DNA of 64,000 nt. Source: Alphaproteobacteria bacterium (lineage in GTDB: Bacteria; Pseudomonadota; Alphaproteobacteria; UBA6615). The stretch spans positions 372,001 to 436,000 of the forward strand of contig JAJFIX010000006.1 in the NCBI GenBank assembly GCA_021774575.1, in the 5' to 3' direction. A program made the position numbers and the translations under genes. Under the pieces are notes generated by a model. That model ran no database searches. It was not told the DNA's origin and was given only the letters and a program-made list of their open reading frames with translations. This document shows, piece by piece, positions 1-7,965 of the stretch (position 1 is the stretch's first letter; each line of letters starts with the position of its first letter).

Positions 1-460
1 GGGCCGCCGAAAAAGCATCGTTGACGTAAATATCGCCAAGGGCGGCAAGGGAGGCGGCGAAGTCGCCATCATCTGCCTCTTCGCCCGCATGAAAACGCAA
101 ATTCTCCAAAATCAAAATTTGGCCGTCCTGCAAACCGGAAACAGCGGCGGCGGCGGCCGGGCCGACACACTCTTCGACAAAGCCGATCGGCTGCCCGTCC
201 ATGATTCTTGTCAATGCCGAGACAATTGGCGCCAAGGACATATCAGGGACCCGTTGACCCTTGGGTCGGCCAAAATGAGATAATAAAATAACTCTCGCAC
301 CGGACTTGCTCAGTTCATGCAACGTCGGTGCCAGGGCTTCCAGTCGAGCCGTATCGGATACTTTACCCGCTGCCATTGGCACGTTGAGGTCGGCCCGAAC
401 CAGCACCTTTTTTCCCGCAACGTCCAGCTCACCTAGTCTTTTGAATTTGCCCGAAGTCAT
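1..460 (-). CDS. pgk: Phosphoglycerate kinase, N-terminal part (runs off the window)
   Basis: Glycolytic enzyme that interconverts 1,3-bisphosphoglycerate plus ADP with 3-phosphoglycerate plus ATP in the cytosol. The visible ~153 residues carry the substrate-binding N-domain signatures: [11 protein letters not shown] near residue 20 and [10 protein letters not shown] near residue 60, followed by [13 protein letters not shown] and YVNDAF, all diagnostic of the family. The start ATG (458-460) overlaps the stop of the upstream dehydrogenase gene as ATGA, so the two are translationally coupled. The C-terminal ATP-binding domain lies outside the window. Nothing unusual. Confidence 0.95.
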   Translation of the reverse strand, partial: MTSGKFKRLGELDVAGKKVLVRADLNVPMAAGKVSDTARLEALAPTLHELSKSGARVILLSHFGRPKGQRVPDMSLAPIVSALTRIMDGQPIGFVEECVGPAAAAAVSGLQDGQILILENLRFHAGEEADDGDFAASLAALGDIYVNDAFSAA

Positions 461-1341
461 GATTTTTGATCCTGGTAAATTTTTATCAGAGCCGAATGGT
501 CCATAGCGCCGTGGCCCATATCGATTAACTGTTCCCACAAGCCTTTATTGAGCGAAAGCGACGGCATGTCGAAACCGACTTGGTCGGCAAGTTCGAGCGC
601 CTGTTCGACGTCCTTTAGCTGTATCGTCGACCGGCCACCATCGGGAAATTTGTCACTGACCATCCGTTCACCATGCAGCTCGAGGACGGTCGATGAGGCA
701 AATCCGCCGCGAATGGCCGCCCGCACCGTTGTCGGATCCGCCCCGGCCTTTTCGGCCAATGACAGGGCCTCGGCAACCGCGGCTATGGTCAGAGCGACAA
801 TCGACTGGTTGGCAATCTTGGCAATTTGTCCGGTCCCCACGGCGCCGACATGGGTCAGGTTTGCTCCCAACTGGGCAAATACCGGGCGGGCGCGCTCAAA
901 AGCAGCGACACTGCATCCAGCCATGATCGAGAGGGTTGCCGCTCGCGCGCCGCCAATGCCCCCCGAGACCGGCGCGTCGATAAATTCGCAGTTTTTTGTG
1001 GCAATTTCCGCAGCCCAGGCGCGGGTTTCGCGCACTTTCGTCGTGCCCATATCAATGACCAGGCTGGATGGCGCGAGGCCGGCGATGACCCCATCGGGGC
1101 CATGCAGGATTGCGTCTACCGCCTGGGTGTCGGTGGCGCAAATAATGGTAATTTCCGATCTGGCGGCAGCTATTGCCGGTGTCGCCATCGGGTGCAGGCC
1201 TTGGGCGGCGAGCTTTCCGACAACTTCTTGGCTGCGATTGGCAATACCGATATCGGCCCCAGCCTTATGCAGGTTCAAGGCCATTGGCCGCCCCATAGCT
1301 CCGAGCCCGATAAACCCGATCTTGGCGCCAGCAAGTGTCAT
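457..1341 (-). CDS. 3-hydroxyisobutyrate dehydrogenase-family NAD(P)-dependent oxidoreductase
   Basis: Cytosolic beta-hydroxyacid dehydrogenase (MmsB/GarR/GlxR family) of 294 residues, the usual length. The N-terminal Rossmann motif [16 protein letters not shown] is at about residues 9-24. The substrate-binding signature [11 protein letters not shown] is near residue 122, and the helix [11 protein letters not shown], which carries the catalytic lysine, is near residue 170. Substrate cannot be fixed from sequence: 3-hydroxyisobutyrate, tartronate semialdehyde and succinic semialdehyde are all possible. It sits directly before pgk with a 4-bp ATGA overlap, unlike classical valine-degradation clusters, which makes a glyoxylate/tartronate semialdehyde role as likely as mmsB. 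Confidence 0.88.
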   Translation of the reverse strand: MTLAGAKIGFIGLGAMGRPMALNLHKAGADIGIANRSQEVVGKLAAQGLHPMATPAIAAARSEITIICATDTQAVDAILHGPDGVIAGLAPSSLVIDMGTTKVRETRAWAAEIATKNCEFIDAPVSGGIGGARAATLSIMAGCSVAAFERARPVFAQLGANLTHVGAVGTGQIAKIANQSIVALTIAAVAEALSLAEKAGADPTTVRAAIRGGFASSTVLELHGERMVSDKFPDGGRSTIQLKDVEQALELADQVGFDMPSLSLNKGLWEQLIDMGHGAMDHSALIKIYQDQKS

Positions 1342-1349
1342 AGCGGCAA

Positions 1350-1754
1350 TTATTCAGTGACGTATCTAGCCGCTGCGGCCCGCTCAATCGCTGCTGCCGA
1401 AAGGCGCGGCACTTCGAGCCCATAGCGCAGTAGTTCTAAAAACCGCAGCTCTTCCTGTGCGATAATTCCGTCGGCGGCGGCGACGTCACAGGCAAGGGCG
1501 TAAGCGGTTTCGATCAGCCTCTCGGGCAGCGACTGTTTAATCAAGTCGATGGTGCCGTCTAGCCCTTCGTCCTGGCCGAGCATTTGGGCGCATTCGGCAG
1601 CAATTGACGGCAGGGTCTCTTCATCAAAGCCACTAAAAATGGGTAAATGACCGACGATGTCGCCAATCACGTTTAATTCCGCATCGGTCATATCTGAATC
1701 CGCGGCCGAGGCAAGAACCATGGTGTAAATCAAGGCTGAATGGTGATCGATCAT
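1350..1754 (-). CDS. TerB-like (tellurite-resistance fold) small protein
   Basis: 134-residue all-helical acidic protein. It contains two similar helical segments with the pattern typical of the TerB fold: SAADSDMTDAELNVIGDIV near residue 17 and ACDVAAADGIIAQEELRFLELL near residue 88. In each, an acidic loop (D-x-D/E) precedes a helix. Family members are thought to bind metal in this loop; most are of unknown function and not truly linked to tellurite. It lies 8 bp upstream of the dehydrogenase and is likely co-transcribed with it and pgk. Confidence 0.75.
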   Translation of the reverse strand: MIDHHSALIYTMVLASAADSDMTDAELNVIGDIVGHLPIFSGFDEETLPSIAAECAQMLGQDEGLDGTIDLIKQSLPERLIETAYALACDVAAADGIIAQEELRFLELLRYGLEVPRLSAAAIERAAAARYVTE

Positions 1755-1848
1755 CTCTCATTTCCTATTGTTTTCGTGAGCCGGGGTACTGTGCCATCAC
1801 CCCAACGTCAAGGGATTTGGGGTTGCAGGCCAGTCTATTCAACCGGTT

Positions 1849-2772
1849 CTATTCAATATGCGGCGGCTCAATACCGCGAATTCGACAGGCAGCGGTCAAT
1901 GTATTGACCAGCAGGCAGGCGATGGTCATTGGCCCGACACCGCCGGGGACGGGGGTGATGGCGCCGGCCACAGCTGCCGCGGTATCGAAATCGACATCGC
2001 CGACCAGCCGCGTTTTCTCGGGGTTTTCTTGGGTCGGGGCGGCAATTCTATTGATCCCAATATCAATCACCGTTGCGCCGGGCTTGAGCCAGTCGCCGGT
2101 GACCATTTGTGGTTGCCCGACCGCAGCGATTAAAATATCGGCCGTCCGGCAGAGTTCCTGTAAATTCAGGGTTCGAGAATGGGTGACGGTGACAGTGCAG
2201 TTGGCATGCAATAGCAATTGGGCGACCGGGCGGCCAACCAAGTTCGAGCGACCCATCACCACGGCGTTCTGGCCGGTTAAATCGCCAGCATAGCGTTTCA
2301 GCAGGATCTCCACCCCAAGGGGCGTTGCTGGCACCATCGCCGCTTTCGGGCCGTGGCGCAGACCTTCGGCCAGACGAGCGACATTGACTAAACTCAGCCC
2401 ATCCACGTCTTTTGCCGGCTCAATGGCGTCGATTACCGCCGACGGATCAAGATGGCCGGGTAACGGCAGTTGTACCAGAATGCCATGTATTTCCGGGTCC
2501 CGATTGAGCGTCCTAACCACCTCCAACACGTCCGATTGGCTGACATCCGCGTCAAGTCGGTGGGTGACGGACTTCATCCCCGCTTCTGCCGCTTGACGTT
2601 CCTTATTTCGTACATAGATCTGGCTGGCTGGATCGTCGCCGACCAGAACTACCGCGAGCCCTGGAACCAGCCCCTGTTCGCTGTTCAGTTTTGCCGCTTC
2701 GGCAGCCACGACCGCCCTTATTTCAGCTGCAATAGCCTTGCCGTCAATGATTTGAGTGATGTCTTGGGTCAT
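1849..2772 (-). CDS. folD: Bifunctional methylenetetrahydrofolate dehydrogenase / methenyltetrahydrofolate cyclohydrolase
   Basis: Interconverts 5,10-methylene-THF and 10-formyl-THF in one-carbon metabolism. 307 residues, a little longer than the usual ~285-300. Visible signatures: the active-site segment [14 protein letters not shown] near residue 52 with the catalytic lysine, QLPLPGHLD near residue 100, the NADP-binding motif [17 protein letters not shown] near residue 170, and the C-terminal [18 protein letters not shown]. Start ATG at 2772. Probably co-directional with the DUF167/yggT genes upstream (15 bp gap). Confidence 0.96.
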   Translation of the reverse strand: MTQDITQIIDGKAIAAEIRAVVAAEAAKLNSEQGLVPGLAVVLVGDDPASQIYVRNKERQAAEAGMKSVTHRLDADVSQSDVLEVVRTLNRDPEIHGILVQLPLPGHLDPSAVIDAIEPAKDVDGLSLVNVARLAEGLRHGPKAAMVPATPLGVEILLKRYAGDLTGQNAVVMGRSNLVGRPVAQLLLHANCTVTVTHSRTLNLQELCRTADILIAAVGQPQMVTGDWLKPGATVIDIGINRIAAPTQENPEKTRLVGDVDFDTAAAVAGAITPVPGGVGPMTIACLLVNTLTAACRIRGIEPPHIE

Positions 2773-2787
2773 GATGGTCTCTGATTT

Positions 2788-3120
2788 TTAACTAAATTTT
2801 GCCGAATTGCCGCTGTTAAACCAGGTTTCGAGCTGTTGCGCCAGCGCTTCGCCGTCGCCGGTGATATGCACGCGCTTGATCCGGGCGCTCAGCCCCGCAG
2901 CAATATTCATGCGCGATTTCGGCAGGCCCCAATTCTTTGCTAATAGCTTGATCAGTTCTGCATTGGCTTTGCCGTCCTCGGGTGGTGGCGTCACCCTGGC
3001 GATTATCGCCACGCGACCGTCAGCCAGCATATCAACCCCGGTGATATCGTTCTTCGCGCTCTTTGGGGTCAGACGTATCATCACGTCAAGTCCGTCGGGG
3101 GCAATCCGCCAGGCAAACAC
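2788..3120 (-). CDS. DUF167 / YggU-family protein
   Basis: Small conserved protein of unknown biochemical role. The typical core is seen: VMIRLTPKSAKNDITGV, then ARVTPPPEDGKANAELIKLLAKNWGLPKS with the family signature P-x-x-G-K-A-N, then KRVHITGD. The frame stays open upstream to an ATG at 3180, but that overlaps yggT by 47 bp. A GTG at 3118-3120 has a good AAGGGA ribosome-binding site 7-8 bases upstream and gives about 110 residues, the usual family length, so that start is preferred. yggT-DUF167 adjacency is conserved widely in bacteria. Confidence 0.85.
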   Translation of the reverse strand: MFAWRIAPDGLDVMIRLTPKSAKNDITGVDMLADGRVAIIARVTPPPEDGKANAELIKLLAKNWGLPKSRMNIAAGLSARIKRVHITGDGEALAQQLETWFNSGNSAKFS

Positions 3121-3133
3121 CGAACGATCCCTT

Positions 3134-3427
3134 CTATACGCCCAGCCGCCGCATGAAATCTTTAAGCAAAAAGAGCGCAAATATGACCACTATCGGCGAC
3201 AAATCAAGCCCGCCCATGTCGGGCAAATACCGCCTAATTCGCCGAAATACCGGCTCGGTCATACGATACAGGGCGTCGGCCATCATATAGATAAACTGGT
3301 TGGATCGGTTCACCATATTGAACTGAATGAGCCAGCTCATAACAACTGCCGCGACAATGACGTAGGAGTAAATATCGACAATTTTCAATATCAGATAAAA
3401 TAAGGAGTGAGTGGCAGCGTCGAGCAT
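3134..3427 (-). CDS. YggT-family inner-membrane protein
   Basis: Integral membrane protein of about 97 residues with two hydrophobic segments: LFYLILKIVDIYSYVIVAAVVMSWLI near the start and LSPIVVIFALFLLKDFM at the end. Between them lies the family motif RMTEPVFRRIRRYLPDMGGLDLSPI. The chosen ATG (3425-3427) follows a GGGAAA ribosome-binding site and gives the normal family length; an upstream ATG at 3463 would add 12 atypical residues. YggT proteins are linked to osmotic tolerance and cell-division clusters in other bacteria. Here it precedes the DUF167 gene by 13 bp. Confidence 0.88.
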   Translation of the reverse strand: MLDAATHSLFYLILKIVDIYSYVIVAAVVMSWLIQFNMVNRSNQFIYMMADALYRMTEPVFRRIRRYLPDMGGLDLSPIVVIFALFLLKDFMRRLGV

Positions 3428-3610
3428 GGAGCAGATTTCCCGTCGGTTTAGGTGATCAAGCAATGTTTAGTGTCGCCGAGTTTATTGGTCGCGGGTCATT
3501 CGGTCTACCGTTCGGTCAAAGGACACCGCTTCCCGCTTGACAGCAGACGTCTCGCCGCCACATTATCCGCGCCGTTCGCCCGAGTCCCTCGACCGGGTTT
3601 CAGAACAATG

Positions 3611-3686
3611 GGGGCCGTAGCTCAGTTGGGAGAGCGCTACGTTCGCAACGTAGAGGTCAGGGGTTCGATTCCCCTCGGCTCCACCA
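3611..3686 (+). tRNA. tRNA-Ala (anticodon CGC), with encoded CCA
   Basis: Full cloverleaf. Acceptor GGGGCCG pairs with CGGCTCC, including the G3-U70 pair that is the alanine identity element. The D-arm is GCTC/GAGC. The anticodon stem CTACG/CGTAG closes the loop TTCGCAA, giving anticodon CGC. The T-arm is AGGGG-TTCGATT-CCCCT, and CCA is encoded at 3684-3686. Its 3' end is the attachment site of the element that follows. Confidence 0.97.
3669..3686 (+). repeat. attL core (tRNA-Ala 3' end)
   Basis: Eighteen bases, TTCCCCTCGGCTCCACCA, covering the T-arm 3' strand, acceptor 3' strand and CCA. Identical to 18036-18053. The tRNA remains intact at this side. Confidence 0.85.
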
Positions 3687-3748
3687 AACCACAAAAATGT
3701 GGTGCAAATCCTAAGTTTCCTTGCTTACCAACACCTTAACACTCCCCA

Positions 3749-3770
3749 GTGGCACACATTAGTGATACAC
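3749..3770 (+). promoter_or_regulatory. Element-end motif GTGGCACACA..AGTG.TACAC (left copy)
   Basis: A 22-base motif just upstream of the integrase start. It is repeated with 19 of 22 matches at 17951-17972 near the right end, and a degenerate copy lies at 48549-48568 in the second integrase-end remnant. Position at both element ends suggests integrase arm-type or excisionase/regulator binding sites; this is inferred, not shown. Confidence 0.4.
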
Positions 3771-3777
3771 AAATGGG

Positions 3778-4659
3778 ATGGCCGAGGTGTCGAAAACGAA
3801 TCATCTAAATCAGCGAAAGGGCGTTTGGTATTATAACCGTCGCGTCCCCAAACACATTCTTCCGTTGATCAACGATGGCCGGATCAGCAAGGCCGGATTT
3901 ATCCGGTATTCACTCGAGACGAAGAACAAAGAAGAGGCCATCAAACGTGGGAACCTAGCAGATGTCGAATGGGATGCGCTTTTCGAGCAAGCCGAACTAG
4001 GAAAGCCAACTGCCCTAAATCACTCCCAGGCCGTCCGACTGATCCAGGCATATGTCGATAGGAAGAACAAGGCGTAGCAGCACAGGAGTGCCATTGCCGG
4101 ACCTAATAGCGAAGCTGAAAAAAGGGAAATGCTAATTGATTTGGCGATAAGTGAGCAATCGATTTCTAATTCGGACGATCCACAGGGACAGCGAGATGTT
4201 TCCCTGACAATCAGGCAAATTCTTGCAGATGCTGATGTTACTCTGGACGAAAAAGGAATTTCCCGGCCTGAATCTGCCCACCTGGTACGTCGCGGTAGTA
4301 TTGAGCTCGTTCGTTTAGCCCAAAACCGCCTGGCCAATGATCATTCAACGGATTTCATTGACCTGTTGTTTGGCCCCCGAGCAAAAAATCTTGTGACTTT
4401 TGGCGAACTTTGCGCCCAGTATATGGAACTTTATCTCGAAGAAAATTCCGGCAAACCGCAGCAACATAACCAAGTGCGGTCGCGAGTTAGCGTAATCAGA
4501 CAGCTTATCGGCGACGATCTTGCGGTGCGGGCTATCGACTTTTGATCTCTGCCGTTCTTTCCGCAGCACTATTACAAGAATCCCGGCAAGTCGCCCGAAA
4601 AAAGACAGCGCATCAATTTTGGAAACCATCCTTTTGGCAAAGGCGGGGGACAAGTGAGA
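3778..4659 (+). pseudogene. Tyrosine recombinase/integrase, N-terminal part, broken
   Basis: The reading frame begins MAEVSKTNHLNQRKGVWYYN and RRVPKHIL, the N-terminal signature of alphaproteobacterial phage-type integrases. A core-binding region with VTFGELCAQYMELY follows near 4395. An in-frame TAG at 4075 interrupts it. A frameshift in the T-run near 4541 then breaks it again; reading one frame over restores DLCRSFRSTITRIP, the expected continuation. The catalytic domain with R-H-R-Y is absent, because an IS3 element begins at 4660 and no integrase sequence resumes on its far side. Placed directly after tRNA-Ala, it is the likely original integrase of the island. Confidence 0.85.
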
Positions 4660-4672
4660 TGCCCGTAGTTTC

Positions 4673-5500
4673 CTAGACACTTGCTTGGTCTATTTTTAGC
4701 TGTCTGCGTTCGAAGTCAGCGGGCGACAGCATGCCGTTGTTGGTGTGTTTGCGTTTCGCGTTATAGAACATCTCAATATAGTCGAATACGTCCCGCCTTG
4801 CAGCGTCACGCGTCGCATAAGTTTTGCGTCTGACGCGTTCGCGTTTCAGCAGTTGGAAGAAACTCTCAGCGACAGCGTTGTCATAACAGTTCCCTCGACG
4901 GTTCATGCTGGCGTTCAAATTATGCTGACGCAAGAACGATTGCCACTCTCGACTGGTAAATTGGCTGCCCTGATCGGAATGAACGATAACTTTGTTCCGA
5001 GGTTTTCGCCGCCAGACCGCCATCAACAGGGCTTGCAGGGGCAGGTCCGTGGTCATCCTTGGCTGCATCGACCAACCGACGACGCGGCGTGAGAACAGGT
5101 CGATGGCAACAGACAGATACAGCCAGCCCTCGTGGGTCTTGATATAGGTGATATCGGTTACCCAAATCTGATCGGGTAAAGCGGCCCCGAACTTCTGCTC
5201 AAGCTTGTTCTCGGCGACCACGGCAGGCTTGCCGCCGTATCTCCCAGGGCGCCTTCGATAGCCGATCTGTGCGGCGATACCCGTCAAGCCGGCCAGCCGA
5301 GCCACACGATTCTGGGAACAAACTTCACCTTGGTCGCGCAGGTCATCGTGGAGCTTCCGGTATCCATAGAATTTGCCACTGTCGGCCCAGGCCTGACGGA
5401 TCAACGCCGTCTGTCGTGTATCCTCTCGCGCACGATTGCTGAGCGGGCTCTTAAGCCAAGCATAGAAGCCACTGAAATGCACCGTCAGCATCCGACACAT
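4673..5500 (-). CDS. IS3-family transposase OrfB (DDE integrase domain)
   Basis: 275 residues from the internal ATG; normally made as an OrfAB fusion. The HTH_21 region contains GKFYGYRKLHDDL. The rve catalytic domain has D in WVTDITYIKT, D in VIHSDQGSQFTS and E in NAVAESFFQLLKRE, completing the DDE triad, with the C-terminal FNAKR-like FYNAKRKHTNNGMLSPADFE typical of IS3. In the minus-one frame upstream of the ATG the sequence reads RYAFIEAHRIEFSVRAMCRM, the known junction of OrfAB, which supports frameshift expression. Confidence 0.93.
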   Translation of the reverse strand: MCRMLTVHFSGFYAWLKSPLSNRAREDTRQTALIRQAWADSGKFYGYRKLHDDLRDQGEVCSQNRVARLAGLTGIAAQIGYRRRPGRYGGKPAVVAENKLEQKFGAALPDQIWVTDITYIKTHEGWLYLSVAIDLFSRRVVGWSMQPRMTTDLPLQALLMAVWRRKPRNKVIVHSDQGSQFTSREWQSFLRQHNLNASMNRRGNCYDNAVAESFFQLLKRERVRRKTYATRDAARRDVFDYIEMFYNAKRKHTNNGMLSPADFERRQLKIDQASV

Positions 5501-5865
5501 TGCCCTGACCGAGAACTCAATACGATGAGCCTCAATAAACGCGTACCTCCCTCGGACTCCCTCGCGAAGTACGCGGCGGCCTTTTTTAGGATATTGCGCT
5601 CCTCGGTCACCCGAGCCAGTTCTGCCTTGACCCGACGAAGCTCGGCTGACAGCGCGGCTTCGTCCGACCTGACTTTATCCGGCTTCGAAAACTCAGCCTT
5701 CCAGGTGTAGAGCGATTTGGTGCTGATACCCAGACGATCAGCAACATCCTTGACCGAATAACCACGGTCAATAACCTGTGCCACCGCGTCCATCTTGAAC
5801 TCGTCTGTAAACCGAATTTGACCCGAATTGCTAATGCCCCCCTTGGTTCCAAAATTACCAAGCAA
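5485..5865 (-). CDS. IS3-family transposase OrfA (helix-turn-helix)
   Basis: 126 residues. The N-terminal HTH reads DEFKMDAVAQVIDRGYSVKDVADRLGIS, with STKSLYTWKAEF following, and a leucine-zipper-like helix ELRRVKAELARVTEERNILKKA comes next, as in IS3 OrfA. The slippery sequence AAAAAAG sits at 5587-5581 on this strand, within the NILKK codons. A -1 slip there joins OrfA to OrfB. Confidence 0.9.
   Translation of the reverse strand: MLGNFGTKGGISNSGQIRFTDEFKMDAVAQVIDRGYSVKDVADRLGISTKSLYTWKAEFSKPDKVRSDEAALSAELRRVKAELARVTEERNILKKAAAYFARESEGGTRLLRLIVLSSRSGQCVGC
5581..5587 (-). promoter_or_regulatory. Programmed -1 frameshift slippery site (A AAA AAG)
   Basis: Heptamer AAAAAAG on the minus strand in the orfA/orfB overlap zone. 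Shifting here gives KK-GRRVLREGVRGRYAF, which runs directly into OrfB. Standard IS3 mechanism; the stimulating downstream structure was not examined. Confidence 0.75.
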
Positions 5866-6059
5866 AGCGTCTACAAATCTAGGGGCACCTCAAACGGCGG
5901 ACCGCGCGTGTCGCCCCACGTCCGGACCGAAGTCTCTGACTATAACGTCGGTAAAACCGTTTATTTCTTCCGGCTGGCGACTTAACTTGTCAAAGCCGTT
6001 TTCGGCACAAGCAGAAAATACGGAATAGCCATTGCGGAACCGCCGCTCACCAACGCAGA

Positions 6060-7112
6060 TCAATTGCGGCGGTTCACATCGACCTTGTCGAGTCCGGCAA
6101 ACAAGCCGGTCGAGGCGCTGTTCTTGCCCATCGTAATTAACACCAGGGTCATTGCGCCGGTGGAATTGGGCACGTCAATCGTAATTTGACGCGGCCCCGT
6201 GACCGACGGCGAGAAGGCATCAAAATCGAAAAAGTCTGTGTCGACGGACTGCCCGTTAGGTGTGACGTAACGGACATAGGCTCTCATTCGCGCAAAGTCC
6301 GGCGCCATCGTGAGGTGCGCCGTGACTCGATAGGCCCCGGATCCACCCATATTTACCGGAACGCTCATCAAGCTACCGATGCGTTCTGGATTCCAGAACA
6401 AATGTGCGTTGTTGCTCCAGTTACCGCCGAATTGCGTCATATCTTGGGCGCTGGCCTGACCTTGCCCAACAACTTGGTCGACGAGTGATTCTCCTTCAAA
6501 GACTTGATTCGTGGCGAAAACCTGCAACCCTGGCAGGATCACCAGGCTCGGTCCCTCCGCCGCCGGCGGGGGTGGGGGCGGGGGTGGCGCCGACCCAGAG
6601 GATGCAAGCGCCATCTGACGCGCCTGGTCTCGGTCGACCATGTCACCGGAAAAAGGCCGGTTCGCTCGCGTGATTTGTTGCAAAAATTTATCAGGGAGCC
6701 CCTCACTATTGAGACTCGCAATGGAACAACCGATGTCTGTGTCGAACGGATTTTGCGAGCAGCTAAACGAACCGATCATCTCACCGTTCAATTGCCCGAC
6801 GATCACGACTTGTTCCCTGGCTTCGTTGGTGCGCTGGTTCCATGACGCGCTAATTGTTGCAAAACCTCGGGAATCTTCACGCGTGGAGTTTCGGTTACCA
6901 TCGGTGATTGAATCGACGAGAAAACGGCAAACGCCCGCCAGGTTATAAGTCCAATCCTGACCGTTCGTGCCGCGAGCAGCCCCTTGCAAAGTCAGGTCGC
7001 TACAATCTACGCGCCCTACATTCCTCGTTGTCGATGAACCCTGCGCCCATGAGGGTGCAGCCATTGTCATCAGGATCAGGGCGGAAATAACAGCCAATGC
7101 GGCGCGATTCAT
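6060..7112 (-). CDS. Secreted protein of unknown function with proline linker
   Basis: About 350 residues. The ATG at 7112 is preceded by AAGGAG at good spacing and starts a clear Sec signal peptide (MNRAALAVISALILMTMAAPSWAQ); an in-frame upstream ATG at 7175 would spoil it. The N-terminal half (to about residue 170) has paired cysteines (VDCSD, GVCRFL, FSCSQ, DIGCS), suggesting disulfides. A run of eight prolines near residue 190 links it to a C-terminal domain rich in beta-type sequence, ending ALVDVNRRN-like. I do not recognise the family. It is cargo of the tRNA-Ala island, next to the IS3 element. Confidence 0.7.
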   Translation of the reverse strand: MNRAALAVISALILMTMAAPSWAQGSSTTRNVGRVDCSDLTLQGAARGTNGQDWTYNLAGVCRFLVDSITDGNRNSTREDSRGFATISASWNQRTNEAREQVVIVGQLNGEMIGSFSCSQNPFDTDIGCSIASLNSEGLPDKFLQQITRANRPFSGDMVDRDQARQMALASSGSAPPPPPPPPAAEGPSLVILPGLQVFATNQVFEGESLVDQVVGQGQASAQDMTQFGGNWSNNAHLFWNPERIGSLMSVPVNMGGSGAYRVTAHLTMAPDFARMRAYVRYVTPNGQSVDTDFFDFDAFSPSVTGPRQITIDVPNSTGAMTLVLITMGKNSASTGLFAGLDKVDVNRRN

Positions 7113-7614
7113 AGCATTCTCCTTTGGTCGCGATGTAAAGCCATACCAAATTTGTACCAGTCTGTTTGTTGTCATTTTCTCAAGGCTCTGTCACCTTAAC
7201 TGAACCGGTTTTACGATACAGATTTTTCGCATGCGTCACTTCAGCTTCAAACGTCATTGATTTCCACCCAACATCGTTCGCCACTCAGTATTGCGATATC
7301 AAATGTCCGCCTCTGGCTAGAAACGGACTCTGTTGGGACGCGCCATTTACGTCCGCTTTTCCGCCGAAAGCAGCTGTAATACTGGGCGCCAGAAAACGTC
7401 CGCTCCTGACCCACAGAGGACAGAATGTGGTAAGAGGGACAGTATCGGGACTGAGCGTCCAGATCGCAGGTGCAGACTACCAACTAAGGCGCGACGGTCG
7501 TTCAAATATCCAGAATAATAATAGAAAAAATGCAGGACCTGTCCAAAACGGAAGCGCCCAGGCGTCATAGGGTGTCGGGTGACTTGACCTACACAGCGCA
7601 ACAAAGGAGGCATT
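7113..7614. other. Intergenic region between divergent genes
   Basis: About 500 bases between the secreted-protein gene (leftwards) and the YCII gene (rightwards). No frame shows protein-like composition. It must hold the promoters of both units, but I see no confident -10/-35 pair. Confidence 0.5.
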
Positions 7615-7965
7615 ATGCCCAATCAGACCTATCTATGTATTCAGCGAGGCCAGCCGGGACAGCCAGGGAAAGGCGAAGCACCGTCGCCCGCAAAAATGGA
7701 GGAGATGTACGCACAATTCAACGCCTGGAGAGAGAAGTTCCAGGACAATATCGTCGACATGGGCGGGAAACTGAGCGGCGGTGGAAAAATCGTCACGGCA
7801 GATGGCGCAACGGACGGGCCTTTCGTGGAAGCAAAGGAAGTGATCGGCGGCTACATGATCGTCTCCGCGGAGTCCATCGAAGCGGCGGTCGAGATCGCTC
7901 GTCAGAGCCCCGGCGTAGCGATGCCCGGGTCAAGCGTTGAAGTCAGAGAGATCAGCACTCCTTGA
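7615..7965 (+). CDS. YCII-related (DGPF) protein
   Basis: 116 residues with the YCII/DGPF signature: MPNQTYLCIQRG at the start, then TADGATDGPFVEAKEVIGGYMIV near residue 63 and the closing SPGVAMPGSSVEVREI. The ATG follows a strong AAAGGAGG site. Such proteins are nearly always encoded beside ECF42-type sigma factors, which follows here with a TTGA overlap. Their biochemical role is unknown; a ferredoxin-like fold with a conserved H/D pair is known for the wider YCII family. Confidence 0.9.
   Translation: MPNQTYLCIQRGQPGQPGKGEAPSPAKMEEMYAQFNAWREKFQDNIVDMGGKLSGGGKIVTADGATDGPFVEAKEVIGGYMIVSAESIEAAVEIARQSPGVAMPGSSVEVREISTP

Larger units (their letters stand above)
4660..5887 (-). mobile_element. 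IS3-family insertion sequence, 1228 bp
   Basis: Two overlapping transposase frames are flanked by imperfect terminal inverted repeats. The left end reads TGCCCGTAGTTTCCTAGAC and the right end (complement) TGCCCCTAGATTTGTAGAC, followed on both sides by TTGCTTGGT-like sequence. Both frames are intact, so the element may still be active. No 3-4 bp target duplication is visible (flanks ...GAGA and CCTC...), and the integrase does not resume on the right, so an adjacent deletion followed or accompanied insertion. Confidence 0.88.

Noticed and set aside
457-1425. Long plus-strand frames opposite the dehydrogenase gene
   Set aside because: They mirror a well-supported minus-strand gene with family motifs; shadows in GC-rich sequence.
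1350-1754. Tellurite resistance as the role of the TerB-like protein
   Set aside because: No other ter genes nearby; the fold is widespread with unrelated roles, so only the fold is claimed.
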